Assembly: GCF_022163125.1 (NCBI RefSeq) | Contig: NZ_CP091881.1 | Location: 682,001 to 746,000, forward strand | Length of the DNA stretch: 64,000 nt | From: Paenibacillus sp. HWE-109 | Lineage (GTDB): Bacteria > Bacillota > Bacilli > Paenibacillales > NBRC-103111 | Reading direction: 5' to 3' | In this document: piece by piece, positions 44,113 through 55,700 of the stretch | How the letters are laid out: every line of letters starts with the position of its first letter | How positions within the stretch are numbered: the first letter of the stretch is position 1 | Position numbers and translations under genes: made by a program | Notes under the pieces: model-generated | Databases searched by the model: none | What the model was told of the DNA's origin: nothing | The model's input: only the letters and a program-made list of their open reading frames with translations

Positions 44113-44752
44113 TTGTTATTTGTATTTATACGCTCCCTTTTTCGCTTTGCATTTGAAGAAGGTCATATGACAAGGAATCCTTCTCTCAAGCTGAGAGAGC
44201 CTAAGATGGACAAACGTATTCCGAAATTCCTAGTTGAGGAGGATGTTATTCATCTTAAGATTACCTGTCATTCTCATCGGGAACATGCTCTGTTGGAGTT
44301 TCTGTACTGCACAGGCTGCCGCGTTGGAGATGTTCAGAAAATAAACATTGAAGATGTTAATTGGGAGAACTGTTCAGCAATTGTGAATGGTAAGGGTTCT
44401 AAACAAAGAGAGGTGTATTTTACTACCGAGTGTAAGGTTTGGTTAAAAAGATATTTAGAGAGCCGTGGGGATACTTGTAAAGCATTGTTTGTTACCGAAA
44501 CGAATCCGACCCCGACGATTGACGATTCCAACAATACGTTGGTCATTAAAAAAGCTGTCAAAACGCGGGGGAATTAATGCTAATGTATATCCTCATCGAT
44601 TCCGTCACACATAAGCCTGTCAATTGCTAGATAACGGTGTACCGTTAGAATTTATTCAGGGCATACTTGGGCATGAAAAAGCATCTACTACACAGATTTA
44701 TGCTCAGCTGCGCGGTGAGCGTAATGAATGCCTCCACATAGGTAGAGCCTGA
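44113..44752 (+). pseudogene. Tyrosine recombinase, broken
   Basis: The C-terminal two-thirds of a phage-type integrase or XerC-like recombinase. The catalytic Arg lies in LLEFLYCTGCRVGDV, the Lys in NGKGSKQREV, and after a frameshift near 44566 the HxxR motif appears in YPHRFRHT. A TAA at 44612-44614 directly follows RHT, before the end ACQLLDNGVPLEFIQGILGH and TTQIYAQLRGE with the catalytic Tyr. The N-terminal arm domain is missing. The frameshift plus nonsense codon make it inactive. Confidence 0.8.
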
Positions 44753-44828
44753 ATTTGACTTCTGTAATTTAATCTTATACAGTTTGTATGTACAAACAAT
44801 ATAATTGCGTTTAGGAGGCAAACAAACT

Positions 44829-45086
44829 ATGCGTTTTATCGTTTATTTGAAAATTGACCCTGCTACTCCGAAGGAAGAAATAGCGAAGCTGTTGCCGGCG
44901 GAGCGAGCGCGAGTTGCTGAACTTAAGGAACAAGGAATACTCGAAACGTTATATTTGTCCCATACGATGATGGATATTTGGGGTATTTTTGCCGGTGACA
45001 GCCTGGAGGTTGTTCAAAGCGCTGTACAGTCATTACCGTTTTACAAATTTATGACGGCTGAGTACACACAACTATTTGAAGGCTAA
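44829..45086 (+). CDS. YciI/muconolactone isomerase-like small protein
   Basis: An 85-residue dimeric alpha-beta barrel-type protein: MRFIVYLKIDPATPKEEIAK, then LLPAERARVAELKEQGILET and the final strand SLPFYKFMTAEYTQLFEG. It resembles muconolactone isomerase and YciI-like stand-alone proteins. The reaction is unknown. The ATG at 44829 has AGGAGG ten bases upstream; the frame open before it lacks a start signal. Intact gene in a decayed neighbourhood. Confidence 0.75.
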   Translation: MRFIVYLKIDPATPKEEIAKLLPAERARVAELKEQGILETLYLSHTMMDIWGIFAGDSLEVVQSAVQSLPFYKFMTAEYTQLFEG

Positions 45087-45173
45087 ATCGATCCTGGACT
45101 TTTGACGGTGAATATATGAGCAAGCTTCCATTCGGGCTTTCCATCATTTGGAGCGAAAGGGGCTGCTTTTGCT

Positions 45174-45196
45174 TTAGGCGAAGGTCCTTCGCCTAA
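45174..45196. repeat. Palindrome with 11-bp arms
   Basis: TTAGGCGAAGG and CCTTCGCCTAA around one T. No T-run follows, so probably not a terminator. Confidence 0.7.
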
Positions 45197-45247
45197 GAAG
45201 CGTTTGATCAGGTCGAAAATATCTATATAAGTTGAACTAATCTTGTG

Positions 45248-45269
45248 GCAGTTTGCCGCGGCAAACTGC
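45248..45269. repeat. Perfect 22-bp palindrome
   Basis: GCAGTTTGCCG followed immediately by its complement CGGCAAACTGC, with no loop. This looks like a protein-binding site or a mobile palindromic repeat unit. Confidence 0.75.
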
Positions 45270-45310
45270 TCCTTCTGTCGTAAATCTAACGGAGTTTATA
45301 GGTGGTCCCG

Positions 45311-45339
45311 ATTGAACTAACGGGTACCTATAGTTCAAT
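45311..45339. repeat. Inverted repeat ATTGAACTA/TAGTTCAAT
   Basis: Perfect 9-bp arms with an 11-base spacer. Together with the 22-bp palindrome 40 bases upstream it may form a dispersed palindromic element. Confidence 0.6.
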
Positions 45340-45350
45340 AACAACTTGTA

Positions 45351-45388
45351 AAAGGCAACCAGCCCCAGGTGGATTGGTTGCTTTTTCT
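45351..45388 (+). terminator. Terminator-like hairpin
   Basis: GCAACCA/TGGTTGC arms extended by AAA/TTT pairs, followed by TTTTTCTT. Probably ends transcripts from the YciI-like gene. Confidence 0.7.
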
Positions 45389-45562
45389 TAAGTAAATGCT
45401 CGATGTAATAAGGAAAAAGGCTGATGAATGTATTAATGAAATAGATGGAATTTCAATTGATAGTTTTAATTCGTGCAGAGATAAAAAAGTTGAATATTCA
45501 CTGTCATTTAAAGAATCTATGGCATCAGCCTCAATCTTATCAGATTTCACATATGACTTTGT

Positions 45563-46069
45563 TCACTTTTCCATTGGCTTTCCATATCTCACTAAAACAT
45601 GCCAGAGTAATTTTAATTCTTGCAGAACTTCTTTGTAGGTTCCTCTATCGCTCCAATTACTTGGATTTCGTTTCAAGTCCATAGCTGCGGAGCCAATCAT
45701 ATTTACATCAATAAAATCACTTTGCGCAATTCTTTTGGCTAGTGAAGGCATCGAAGGACCTCTAAAATTCATAGGAACCTCATCAACCAAAAGTGTAAAT
45801 CCCATGTGCCAGTAAAGATCGACTGAATACTTTAAACATATATGTTCTAAGATTCGTCCTGCCCTTAAATGATGGATCGGCAACAAGCATCTTTACGTCT
45901 TCTTCAAGAGAAATATCACCATGAACCTGCGCTTCGATATAGTGGTTAAGATTTCTTTCACCGATGGCAAAATCACTATAGAACGCATCCCTCATGAGAG
46001 CAGCCAAAATGAGGTCAAATTCCTCATACGTCCCCTTTTCCTTGGGGTCTTGGTGAGAATCCAAATAAG
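45563..46069 (-). pseudogene. DUF3626 protein gene, frameshifted and cut by IS6
   Basis: Two minus-strand frames join near 45865. The first gives KGTYEEFDLILAALMRDAFY and HYIEAQVHGDISLEEDVKML, the second ICLKYSVDLYWHMGFTLLVD, EVPMNFRGPSMPSLAKRIA and ELKLLWHVLVRYG. These are conserved DUF3626 blocks. The upstream part of the gene is replaced at 46070 by the terminal inverted repeat of an IS6-type element. Function of the family is unknown. Confidence 0.7.
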
Positions 46070-46519
46070 GGTTCTGGTGCAACAAATAAAACTGATCAAA
46101 AATATCCGCGATTTTAGTTTGCTTATGCTGTCAATCCAAACAATTTATTGATAAATTCAACTGCAGTGAGGGCAGACGAATGATTGTATTCGACCTGCCC
46201 TTTCCTTATCAAATGCATGACTTCGATTCCCGCGATTGTGTGTTCTGCAGTTACAAAAGACTTGAAACCCAGCATTGGTTTTATGACTTTCTTTATGAAT
46301 CGATGATCTTGTTCAATAATATTGTTAAGATATTTCTGTTGTCGTAGTAGTGTTTCTTGTTTCATTACCTTATCGTCCTTCAATTGCTGAACCGCGGTAG
46401 GATAAGCAGGATTTTTATCTACGGTAATCACGCGCGGCGATTGATTATGTGGTGAAGTTAGCGCTTTCTTGAAAAATCGCTTGGCCGCGGAAGCATCTCG
46501 ATTTTCAGACAGCATAAAT
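46070..46519 (-). mobile_element. IS6/IS26-type element remnant with transposase C-terminus
   Basis: The terminal repeat GGTTCTGGTGCAAC at 46070-46083 closely matches the IS6-family end. Minus-strand frame 46123-46515 encodes the last 130 residues of the DDE transposase: SENRDASAAKRFFKKALTSP, the second Asp region PRVITVDKNPAYPTAVQQLK, and the Glu region NNIIEQDHRFIKK. The N-terminal half and the other end are missing; homology stops at about 46519, only 12 bases before the conserved promoter motif of the giant gene. Confidence 0.85.
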
Positions 46520-46531
46520 TATTTGAAGTAA

Positions 46532-46588
46532 ATATATCAATAATTGACGTATGCGGAAAGATAGTAAATTGAAGATATGTTTTGTCAA
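46532..46588 (+). promoter_or_regulatory. Shared regulatory motif, copy A
   Basis: ATATATCAATAATTGAC at 46532, TTGAAGATA at 46569 and TCAA at 46585. The same three blocks recur with identical spacing at 56361 upstream of the ABC importer. Likely binding site for the YesN-type regulator encoded at 62286 (inference). Confidence 0.65.
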
Positions 46589-46628
46589 ATCGAATGTGTA
46601 TGAACGAAGAAATCGGCGTGATAGAGTA

Positions 46629-46644
46629 AAGTAAGCGCTTTATA
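46629..46644 (+). promoter_or_regulatory. cre-like site of the giant gene
   Basis: AAGTAAGCGCTTTATA, nearly identical to the site at 56468. It matches the CcpA consensus core with two mismatches and lies about 110 bases before the start codon. Confidence 0.5.
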
Positions 46645-46753
46645 TTTTGGCTGCGATGGAGCATGGGGGGAGGACATAGACATTTTTGCAAGGAGTGGGA
46701 TAGTTCAGACTGGATGAGAATGGCTTAGTGAAAAGGTCGAGGAGGTTCATATT

Positions 46754-49700
46754 GTGAAGAGAATAGTATCCATAGGGATGATTATGGTGATGATGGTTAG
46801 CTTTTGCTTATCTATGCAGCCATTGACGTCTTATGCAGCTTCGCCTTGGAATATCTTAAATGATAATTTAAGTGCATATGTCACGACGGGTTGGAGTACA
46901 CAGAATACCGATAACACGCATAATACCATTGTGCAAAATGCGGATAACGTCACGATTGTCGATACGACATCGTTTTCCGCTTACTTGACGAAAAGCAACG
47001 TGCTGCCTACAACAGGCTCATTTACCTTTGAGGTAAGGGCTAAAGTGAACGGTACGGGCACGTTGAATGAGTTCACGGTTAGAAACACGAATTATTTGTC
47101 GAGCTTTTACATCACCTATGGGCAAGCCGGTGCGGTTCAAAATAAAGTGTCCGGTTCCACGAAAACGTTTACTTTGGACACTACCATTTATCACACGTAC
47201 CGGATGGTTGTTCATGCGAATTACACCTACGATCTATACGTAGATGGAATTTTAGCTTGGAGCGGGGCGCCAAACGCAACAGGCGGGACGAGTTTGATTA
47301 AAATGGGCGGAGATTCAGCGAGTTACGCAAATGTAACGCTGGATCATGTTCGACTAGGTTCCGGGGAAATCTTGCCAGGCGGATATCCGCTTAGCTCCAT
47401 TCAGATATCGGAAGTAACGACTTCAGTGGGGCAGACCCCCGTGATGCCAACTGTCGTGACTGCGGTATACGAAGATGATTCGACCGCATTTGTACCTGTG
47501 ACATGGGTCGCGGTAGCACCTTCTCATTACGCGCAGCAAGGTGATTTTATCGTTAGCGGCAGCGTACAAGGAACTGCCGTGCCTGCTTTGGCCCATGTTA
47601 CTGTAAACGCAAGTTCAGCAGTTATTACCGCTATCGCGCCAGTGAATGTCACAACACAGGCAAAGGTAGTTCCGGTATTGCCGACTGTGGTCAGTGTTAC
47701 TTATGCAGACAGCTCAACGAATCAGGCTCCTGTCACATGGGCTTCTATTCCTGTAAGTGCCTACGGCTCGGCTGGCAGCTTTGATGTCAATGGCACAGTG
47801 CCGGGTACGGCTATTCCAGCTATCGCGCACGTGACTGTGCTTGCGGCAGCAGCGGATGAATTTGATCAACTACGCAGCAAGTTGAAGGATATGTTGACTG
47901 GCGGCACGAGTTACTCTGTTGCGGATCCGGATATTGTGAACCAAATAACGGCGATCACAGCGAAGGCGCAATCGAATTGGGATACGATGAATAAAGTGGG
48001 GAACCGCACGTATTTGTGGAGCGATCTGGCTAGTACTTCGAATTCCGCTCAAATTACGTCAGCCTATACCCGATTGAAAGAAATGGCCTTGGCATATGCA
48101 ACGAGAGGCTCTTCCTTATATCATAGCACAGGCCTCTTGAGTGATTTAAGCAGCGCACTTGATTGGATGTATACAAATCGTTACAACGAAAACAAAATTT
48201 TATACGATAACTGGTGGGATTGGTGGATCGGAACTCCGCTTGCGATCAATGATATTGCCGTCCTGCTATATGAAGATTTAACGTTCCAGCAAATTTCGAA
48301 CTACATGATGGCAATTGATCATTTTACGCCGATTGTGGATATGACAGCCGCTAATCGGGTTTGGAAAAGTCAGGTTGTCGCTTATCGCGGCATTATTGTG
48401 AAGGACGCTGCCAAACTGGCGATGGCAAGAGACGGACTAAGTCCGGTATTTCCGTATGTGACGCAGAGCGATGGCTTTTATACGGACGGCTCCTTCATCC
48501 AGCATGATATTACGCCTTACAATGGCGGTTATGGAGCGACGATGCTAGGAAATATGGCGGATGTCATGTATGTGCTTGGGGGAACGACTTGGGCCGTCAC
48601 AGATCCGAAGTCTAGCAATGTGTACCAATGGATTTATGATAATTTTGAGCCGTTTATGTATAAAGGGCTTGTCATGGATATGTCACGCGGACGAGAAATA
48701 TCCCGCTCCTATGTATCTGACCATATCGCAGGGCAGCGCGTAACCAGGGCGGTCATCCGTCTGGCGCAAATCGCGCCGTTCCAGCAAGCAGCTGATTTCA
48801 GAAAAATGATAAAATCCTGGATACAGACGGACACGTATGTGAACTTCTTCGTCAACAATCCCATCAATTACATCATGTTAGGAAAAACAATTGTGCAAGA
48901 CGCTTCCGTTGTCCCTTACCCGCAAGGAGTATGGTTTAAACAATTCGCGAATATGGATCAGTCGATCCTGCGGCGTCCGGACTTCACGTTTGCTATTCGA
49001 ATGCATTCTAGCCGAATTGCCAACTATGAAGAAGGCAACGGTGAAAATTTGAAGGGCTGGTATACCGGTGACGGGATGACCTACCTGTACAATAACGATC
49101 TTGGTCAATTTTCGGATGATTATTGGCAAACCGTTGATCCTTATAGAATGCCAGGCACGACGGTGGATCGGCAGACGCGTACAACGGGTGGGGGCAATAA
49201 AGTCAGCGGAAATGACTGGACGGGCGGCACCGAGATGCTCGGCACGTACGGCACGACCGGGATGGAGCTCGATGCGCTGTACAGCAATTTGACAGCGAGA
49301 AAGTCGTGGTTTTCGTTTGATAATGAAATCGTTGCTCTAGGCTCTGGCATCACGAGCCCGGATAATCGCACGATTGAGACCATTGTTGAAAACCGTAAGA
49401 TTAACAACGCAGGCACGAACGCATTCACGGTGAACGGGACCGTGAAACCAAGCGCTCTTGGCTGGAACGAAACGATGAACGACGTTACTTGGGCGCAGTT
49501 CGCTGGGGATACACCGGGGACGGATATCGGTTACTATTTCCCTGGGGGGACAACGGTAAAGGGGCTTCGGGAAGCGAGAACAGGCGCTTGGAGCGATATC
49601 GATAGCCGAACAGGAACGCTTCAAACGCCGTTTACAAGCAACTATTTGACACTGTGGCTGGATCACGGGACGAACCCGACGAATAGCAAGTATCAATATG

Positions 49701-52700
49701 TTACGCTTCCGAATGCGACATCCGCACAGACGGCAGCCTATGCCAGCCATCCGGATATCACAATTCTGACGAATACGGAAGACGTGCAGGCTGTGAAAGA
49801 AAACAGTTTAAATATTATTGGAGCGAATTTTTGGAATGATAAAGTGAAATCGGTGAATGTGGACGGAAGCAATTGGATTACGAGTAATAAAAAGTCCTCT
49901 GTCATGACGCATCAGACAGCGCAGGATTTGGATGTCTCTATATCCGATCCGACGCATGACAATACGGGAAGCATTGATGTGGAGATCAACGCCTCGGCTT
50001 CTGGTGTCATTTCCGCTGATGCCGGCGTAACGATTAAGCGGTTGACACCGACGATTCAATTGCGTGTACAGGCAGCAGGTTCTAGAGGTGCCACTTTCCA
50101 CGCGAAATTTAATATGACGACCAATGCAGCACTGCCGCAAGCGCCTGATTTGACAAGTGTGACGTCGGGCAACCATGCAGCAATTTTAAACTGGAGCAGT
50201 GTGCCTTCTGCGACTGGCTATCAAGTGAAATACGGAGCCGTTAGCGGAAGCTACACAAAAACCGTGCCAGCAGGTCTTGCTACAAGCTTGACAATCAACG
50301 GTCTTGCGAACGGAACTCCGGTTTATTTTACGGTGACGGCACTGAATCATCTCGGAGAGAGCGCCAATGCGAATGAGCGAAGCGTTGTTCCAATCGGTGA
50401 GCAATGGGGTCTGATCAACGATGATATGAGCGCATTTACAGCGGGCTGGACGACACAGGGAGCCGGTACGATCTCTCAAAATACCGGAGAAGTGAATGTG
50501 GTCGATAAAATCAATACAGCAGTGTATTTGTTGAAGAGCGGATTTGCAGCACCTTCAGGCGCGTTCACATTTGAAACGAGAGCGAAAGTGGCGGATGCGG
50601 ACACCTTAAATGAATTTTCCTTACGCAGCTCGAATTATTTGATCAGCTTCTATTTAACTTACGGCACTTCGGGAACGGTTCAAAATAAAACGACCTCTCC
50701 GGATAAATCAGCCACATTGGATACGACGGTTTATCATACGTACCGAGTCGTTGTTCATGCCAACTACACATATGATATGTACATCGATGGCAATTTGGCT
50801 TGGAGTGGAGCAGCGAGTCTCGGCACGGGCTCGGATATTTTGAAAATTGGCGGTGACTCAGCTTCTCATGCCAACCTTGTATTGGATCACGTAAAAATGG
50901 GGATCGGTGAAATGCAGCCAGGTCCGGCTGCAGTCAGCTCAATTCCATCCATTGCTGTGACAACACGCGTAGGGGCTTCACCTGTGCTGCCGGCGCAAGT
51001 TGCCGCCCAGCTGGATGATGCGACAACGACTAACGTGACGGTAAGCTGGGGGGCGATTGATCCTGCGAATTTGGCACAACAAGGCACGTTTGCCGTGTAT
51101 GGGGAAGTACAAGGCGGCACGCCACTGCTGGCACAAGCGAATGTTACTGTCGTGAACACGCAGGCCACGATCGTAGCGGTAGCGCCTGTTACGGTATCGA
51201 CCTCCAAAGGGATTGCGCCGAGCTTGCCTGCTCAAGTGTTGGTGACGTACAGCGACAATATTACGGCTATGGTGTCTGTCAGCTGGAGCACGATCGATCC
51301 GTCGCAATATGCGCAGGCAGGAACGTTTGAGGTTGACGGCGATGTGACAGGAACAACTATTCAAGCGCAGGTTACTGTGAATGATCATTTGACATGGACC
51401 TTGGAAAACGATGCGCTTCGTACCAAAATCGAATACATGGACAGTGGCAGTATTCGTATGACCAGCTTTTATAATAAAGCAGCTAATGTCGACTATATGC
51501 CGCAAGCTCCAGCAGCAAATTTATCCACGCTGTTCCATTACAATTACCGCTATTTGGCATCGGGAGATAGCGGGAAAGAAGCAATTTCGACGACACAAAC
51601 GCTGGATGCCAACGACGGCGGGTATGTGCTGGGTACCCCGACGGAGCATACGATTACGATGACATCAGCAACGGGACAAATCTCGGAAGTCGGCACTCGT
51701 CTGGAAATTCCGGTCACCAAGGACGGGATTACCGTTACGCTTTCTTTTGAACTGTACAAAGGCAATGCCGGTTTGAAATATCAAGCATACATTCGTAACA
51801 ACCGTGCAGATTCAAGACTTCAGATTACGTCTTCCGATGTGATCAAGCTTGATTTCCCAGATCTCGCACATGATCTGCATTATGTCTACCTATCGAAATG
51901 GTATAGTACGACCGGTGGTGTTGATAAAGCAGACACGAAAAAGGACAGTGAAGATATTAAGGTAATCATTAACCGTTATGATTCAGGGGACGGCTTCTAT
52001 GTCGGACCAGAGGTTAATTCCAAAACGGAAATTTTGAAAAGAGATCCGAGCTCTCCGGATACGGGGGCGCCGTATATGACGCGTTCTTTTGCTGGCATTA
52101 GTGCCTTTAAAGGGGATATGGTGAAGATTGCGACGAATCCGGAAGCACTGCAGCTCGTGTTGTTCCCGAATGAGCAATTTCCGTATATTGCTGTGAATTT
52201 GAGTGTGTTTAAGGGCGACATTGTCGACGGTAAAATGGCGGTCGAAACGCACTTGAGAGAACGCTTCAAGTACAACAACACCTCGACCATTCTCAACTCC
52301 AACGATTGGGAGTGGGGATCTGGCAAACGGAATGAAGCTTATTATCGATCAACGGTTGTACCGACCTTGAAGGCAGCAGGATTCGATATGGTGATGTTCG
52401 ATGATGGCTGGAATAACGTAGGCGATAATGGTACATCAAGAGACGGCATTCAGCCGCTTCCATCGTATACGGACGATATGAACCGACTGACGAAGTACTA
52501 TCATGATGAAGGGCTTATGTTCGGCTTGTGGTATTCGATGACCGGCGGCTATCATAACCGTGGGAATGATTTAGCGGATCCTGCTGTTATTGCTGCTAAG
52601 AAAAATAGTATCGAAGCGATGATTCAGAATTACCATCTATCGCATCAGATGGTTGATTTAACGGAGTTTTGGCCGAATCAGGCCGTTACGTCCTACTCGC

Positions 52701-55700
52701 ATCCGACAGATAATGTTTATCGGAAAAATGTGCTGACGAATCAGGTGCTCAATGATCTCGTAGACACGTATCCGGATTTTAAAGCGAAATATACGACAGA
52801 AGTAGATATTTGGCCGACGCAAGGCGACCGCACGAATGAGCTGCTGCATGTCATCGACAACGGCTGGACGACATCCACAACGGAATATGGCGAGAGCTTG
52901 GATATTCCGATTTCTGCAGGATTATTTGGACATATGCCTTTAAATTCCGTTTACTTCAATATTGGGAATATGACAAGCGGAGATATGTCAACGTACTATA
53001 AATATTTATTTGCTCGCAACGTCAAGCATGGCAGTGATCCAAGCACATGGAGCCAGAAAGATATAGAGCTCATGGCCAAATTCAATGCTTGGCGGAAATC
53101 TGATCGCATTCGCACATTAACGGATTCAATTATGCGCCCTGTTTATAACGGTCCTGGCTGGGACAGCAATGTGGCGGCAAATTGGAATCAGAACAGCGGC
53201 CCTTATGCGATGATGCAGGTTTCGGAGCAGAAGGATCAAGCGCTGCTGATCGCAACTGGCGGTGGCAAAGCAGGTGCATCCGTAGTGAATGTCAATCTGC
53301 GCTGGCTGGATCCAGCGAAGCAATACTTGATCGAAGATGTATCTCTCGATGATACAGGCAGCTTTACGTATCGATTTAAGGGACTTCTGACAGGAGAACA
53401 GTTGAAGGCTTTCACCATTGATCTGGATGAGAATTCCTCCAAAGGCAAGGCTTATTGGATTCAAGAATATCATGGGGACAATTATCAAGTGCTTTATGCC
53501 GATGAGCATATTTCGAATGCGACGCTTTCAATGTCCAATGGCAAGATGGTCATTCAGGGCACGGGAACAGCAGGAAGCTCAGGTAAAGTAGTTGTCTACG
53601 GAAAGAACGAGAATGCCGTTATGATCGTCGATTTAAATCTGGACGTGAATGGCACCGGACAGCTAACCATTAATCAGTTTGAGCAGACAGAGGATGTATT
53701 CATTCCTAAACTGCCTTCAGCCAGTACGTTTGTGGCGGCAGATCTGTTCAGTGCAAATCTAACAACGGTTAGTGGCGGGACAGCTACCAAGGTTAGCAGC
53801 GGAACTACGCCAAACGCTTCTCCGAACGGGATGAACTTTACTTCAACGGACGCGTCAGCTGGCAGCTATATCGAATATAAAATCAATGTACCGAAGGCAG
53901 GCGTCTATAATGTGCAAGCGGCTGCTAAGGTATCGACGACAAGAGGAAGCGGGCAATGGTTCATCGAGGGTGCAGCGGCAGGCGGCGTCTGGAACCAAAA
54001 TGAAGCAGAAAAAATCAAATTTTTTGATTTAGGGACAATAACGTTTCAGACTGCTGGCGAGAAAAGCTTCCGCTTCGTCTTCCAAGGCGGTACGAATAAA
54101 ACAATCAATACAGATCGTTTCGTCCTCACGCCAGTCGATGTGTTAACGGGAAGCACCCTTGAGGCGGAAAATGCTAAAATAACGACCCCTTCCAGCGGTG
54201 CAAGCATCTTGATTGGTACTGATGCTGCTGCAAGCGGTGGCAAGTATGTATCAGGCACCATGACCGGCGGCATCGGAGAGCGTGTAGCGTTAACCTTTGA
54301 TGTGGATCGTTCGGGTATGTTCGATGTGGTGGTTGCCCACAAGGTTCACCAGCAAAGAGGGATTGTGCAGCTATTGATTAATGGCGTTCCATTCGGAGAG
54401 CCGTTTGATCAATATGAGAATACGGTGGATGCGATGTATGTGGATCACAATTACGGCAGTTATACGTTTACGCCGGGCGAGTATACATTTACATTTGTCG
54501 TTACAGGTAAAAATGAAGCTGCAGCTAACTATAATTTGTCACTAGATGCGATTAAATTAATGAATAAAGAACCGAGCATTACATTTACGGGCGACAGAAC
54601 CGTACAACAAGGCCACAGCATTACGGTGAGTGCTCAGGTCCTCGGACTGCAGCCGTTCTATGCAACCGGTGAGTATGTGAAATGGAGCATCGACAGTCAG
54701 GCTGCTGTCAATGACAGCAATAAAGTGGTGTCCCTCCAGTCAAATGGCTTGGAGACGACGGTTACTGGGGTTCAACCTGGCACAGCGCGTTTGAAGCTGA
54801 TGAGCACCATTCATGCAAATGCGGTTGGCTATGTTCAAATTACAGTGAGCGAAGCCGATGTGCCACAGGCGACAATTGTCTCGTTGACACCGGTAGAGGC
54901 AGAGACGCAGGTTGGTACAGCACCACAGCTGCCTTCGACTGTTGAAGCGCTCTACAGCGACCATACGACAGCAAACGTGCCGGTGGTCTGGGACGCCATC
55001 CAAGCGGCTCAATATGCGCAAGCAGGCGCATTCATGGTATCGGGCGAAGTAGCAGGTACAGAATTGCCTGCGACTGTGCATATCACCGTGGTGGCCGTCC
55101 AGCAGCCTGGTGGCGGTGATCAAGATGAGCCTTCTACACCATCTGCTCCAGTGACTCAGACGCCTCCCACACCAAATACGGAAGTAACAATTACAAAAGA
55201 GGAATTCCAACATGCGCTTGAGCAGTCAGTAGATTCAACGCTGCATTTTGAGCGGACGCAAGCAGGAGAAGCTAATAAAGTAGAAGTTATACTTCCGGTT
55301 GCACTCTTGAAGGAGGCAGCTGCAAGCCAGATTAAGCAATTAACTTTTGTTTCTGGCAGTACCCAAGTCACGGTTCCTGTTCAAGCTTTTAGCCTGGAAG
55401 TCGATGCGAAGAATCTGCAAATTAGTTTCGGTGCTCTAGATTCGAAGGATCTCTCTGTGAAACAGAGCCAAGCTGTAGGCCGTGGAATCGTATACAGGCT
55501 GGCTATGCAAGTAGATGCAGCGCCGGTTCAGACGTTGAACGGACAAAAGATTAACATTGAGCTTGCCTATAAATTAAAGCAAGGTGAGAAGCCGGAGCAG
55601 ATTGTTGTCAGCAAGTTGACAAGCGATGGTCAAAAGGAAGTTCTCATTCATGGCACCTATCATCCAGCAACTGGTGAAGTTGTGTTTACGGCGAACGAGC

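Larger units (their letters stand above)
45087..45562. other. Palindrome-rich interval
   Basis: No supported gene. It holds three strong palindromes and a terminator listed separately. Overlapping open frames on both strands near 45400-45550 lack ribosome sites and are ambiguous. Confidence 0.5.

Noticed and set aside
45396..45638. Plus-strand frame of about 80 codons
   Set aside because: It runs into the antisense of the DUF3626 relic and has no ribosome site, so it is not supported as a gene.
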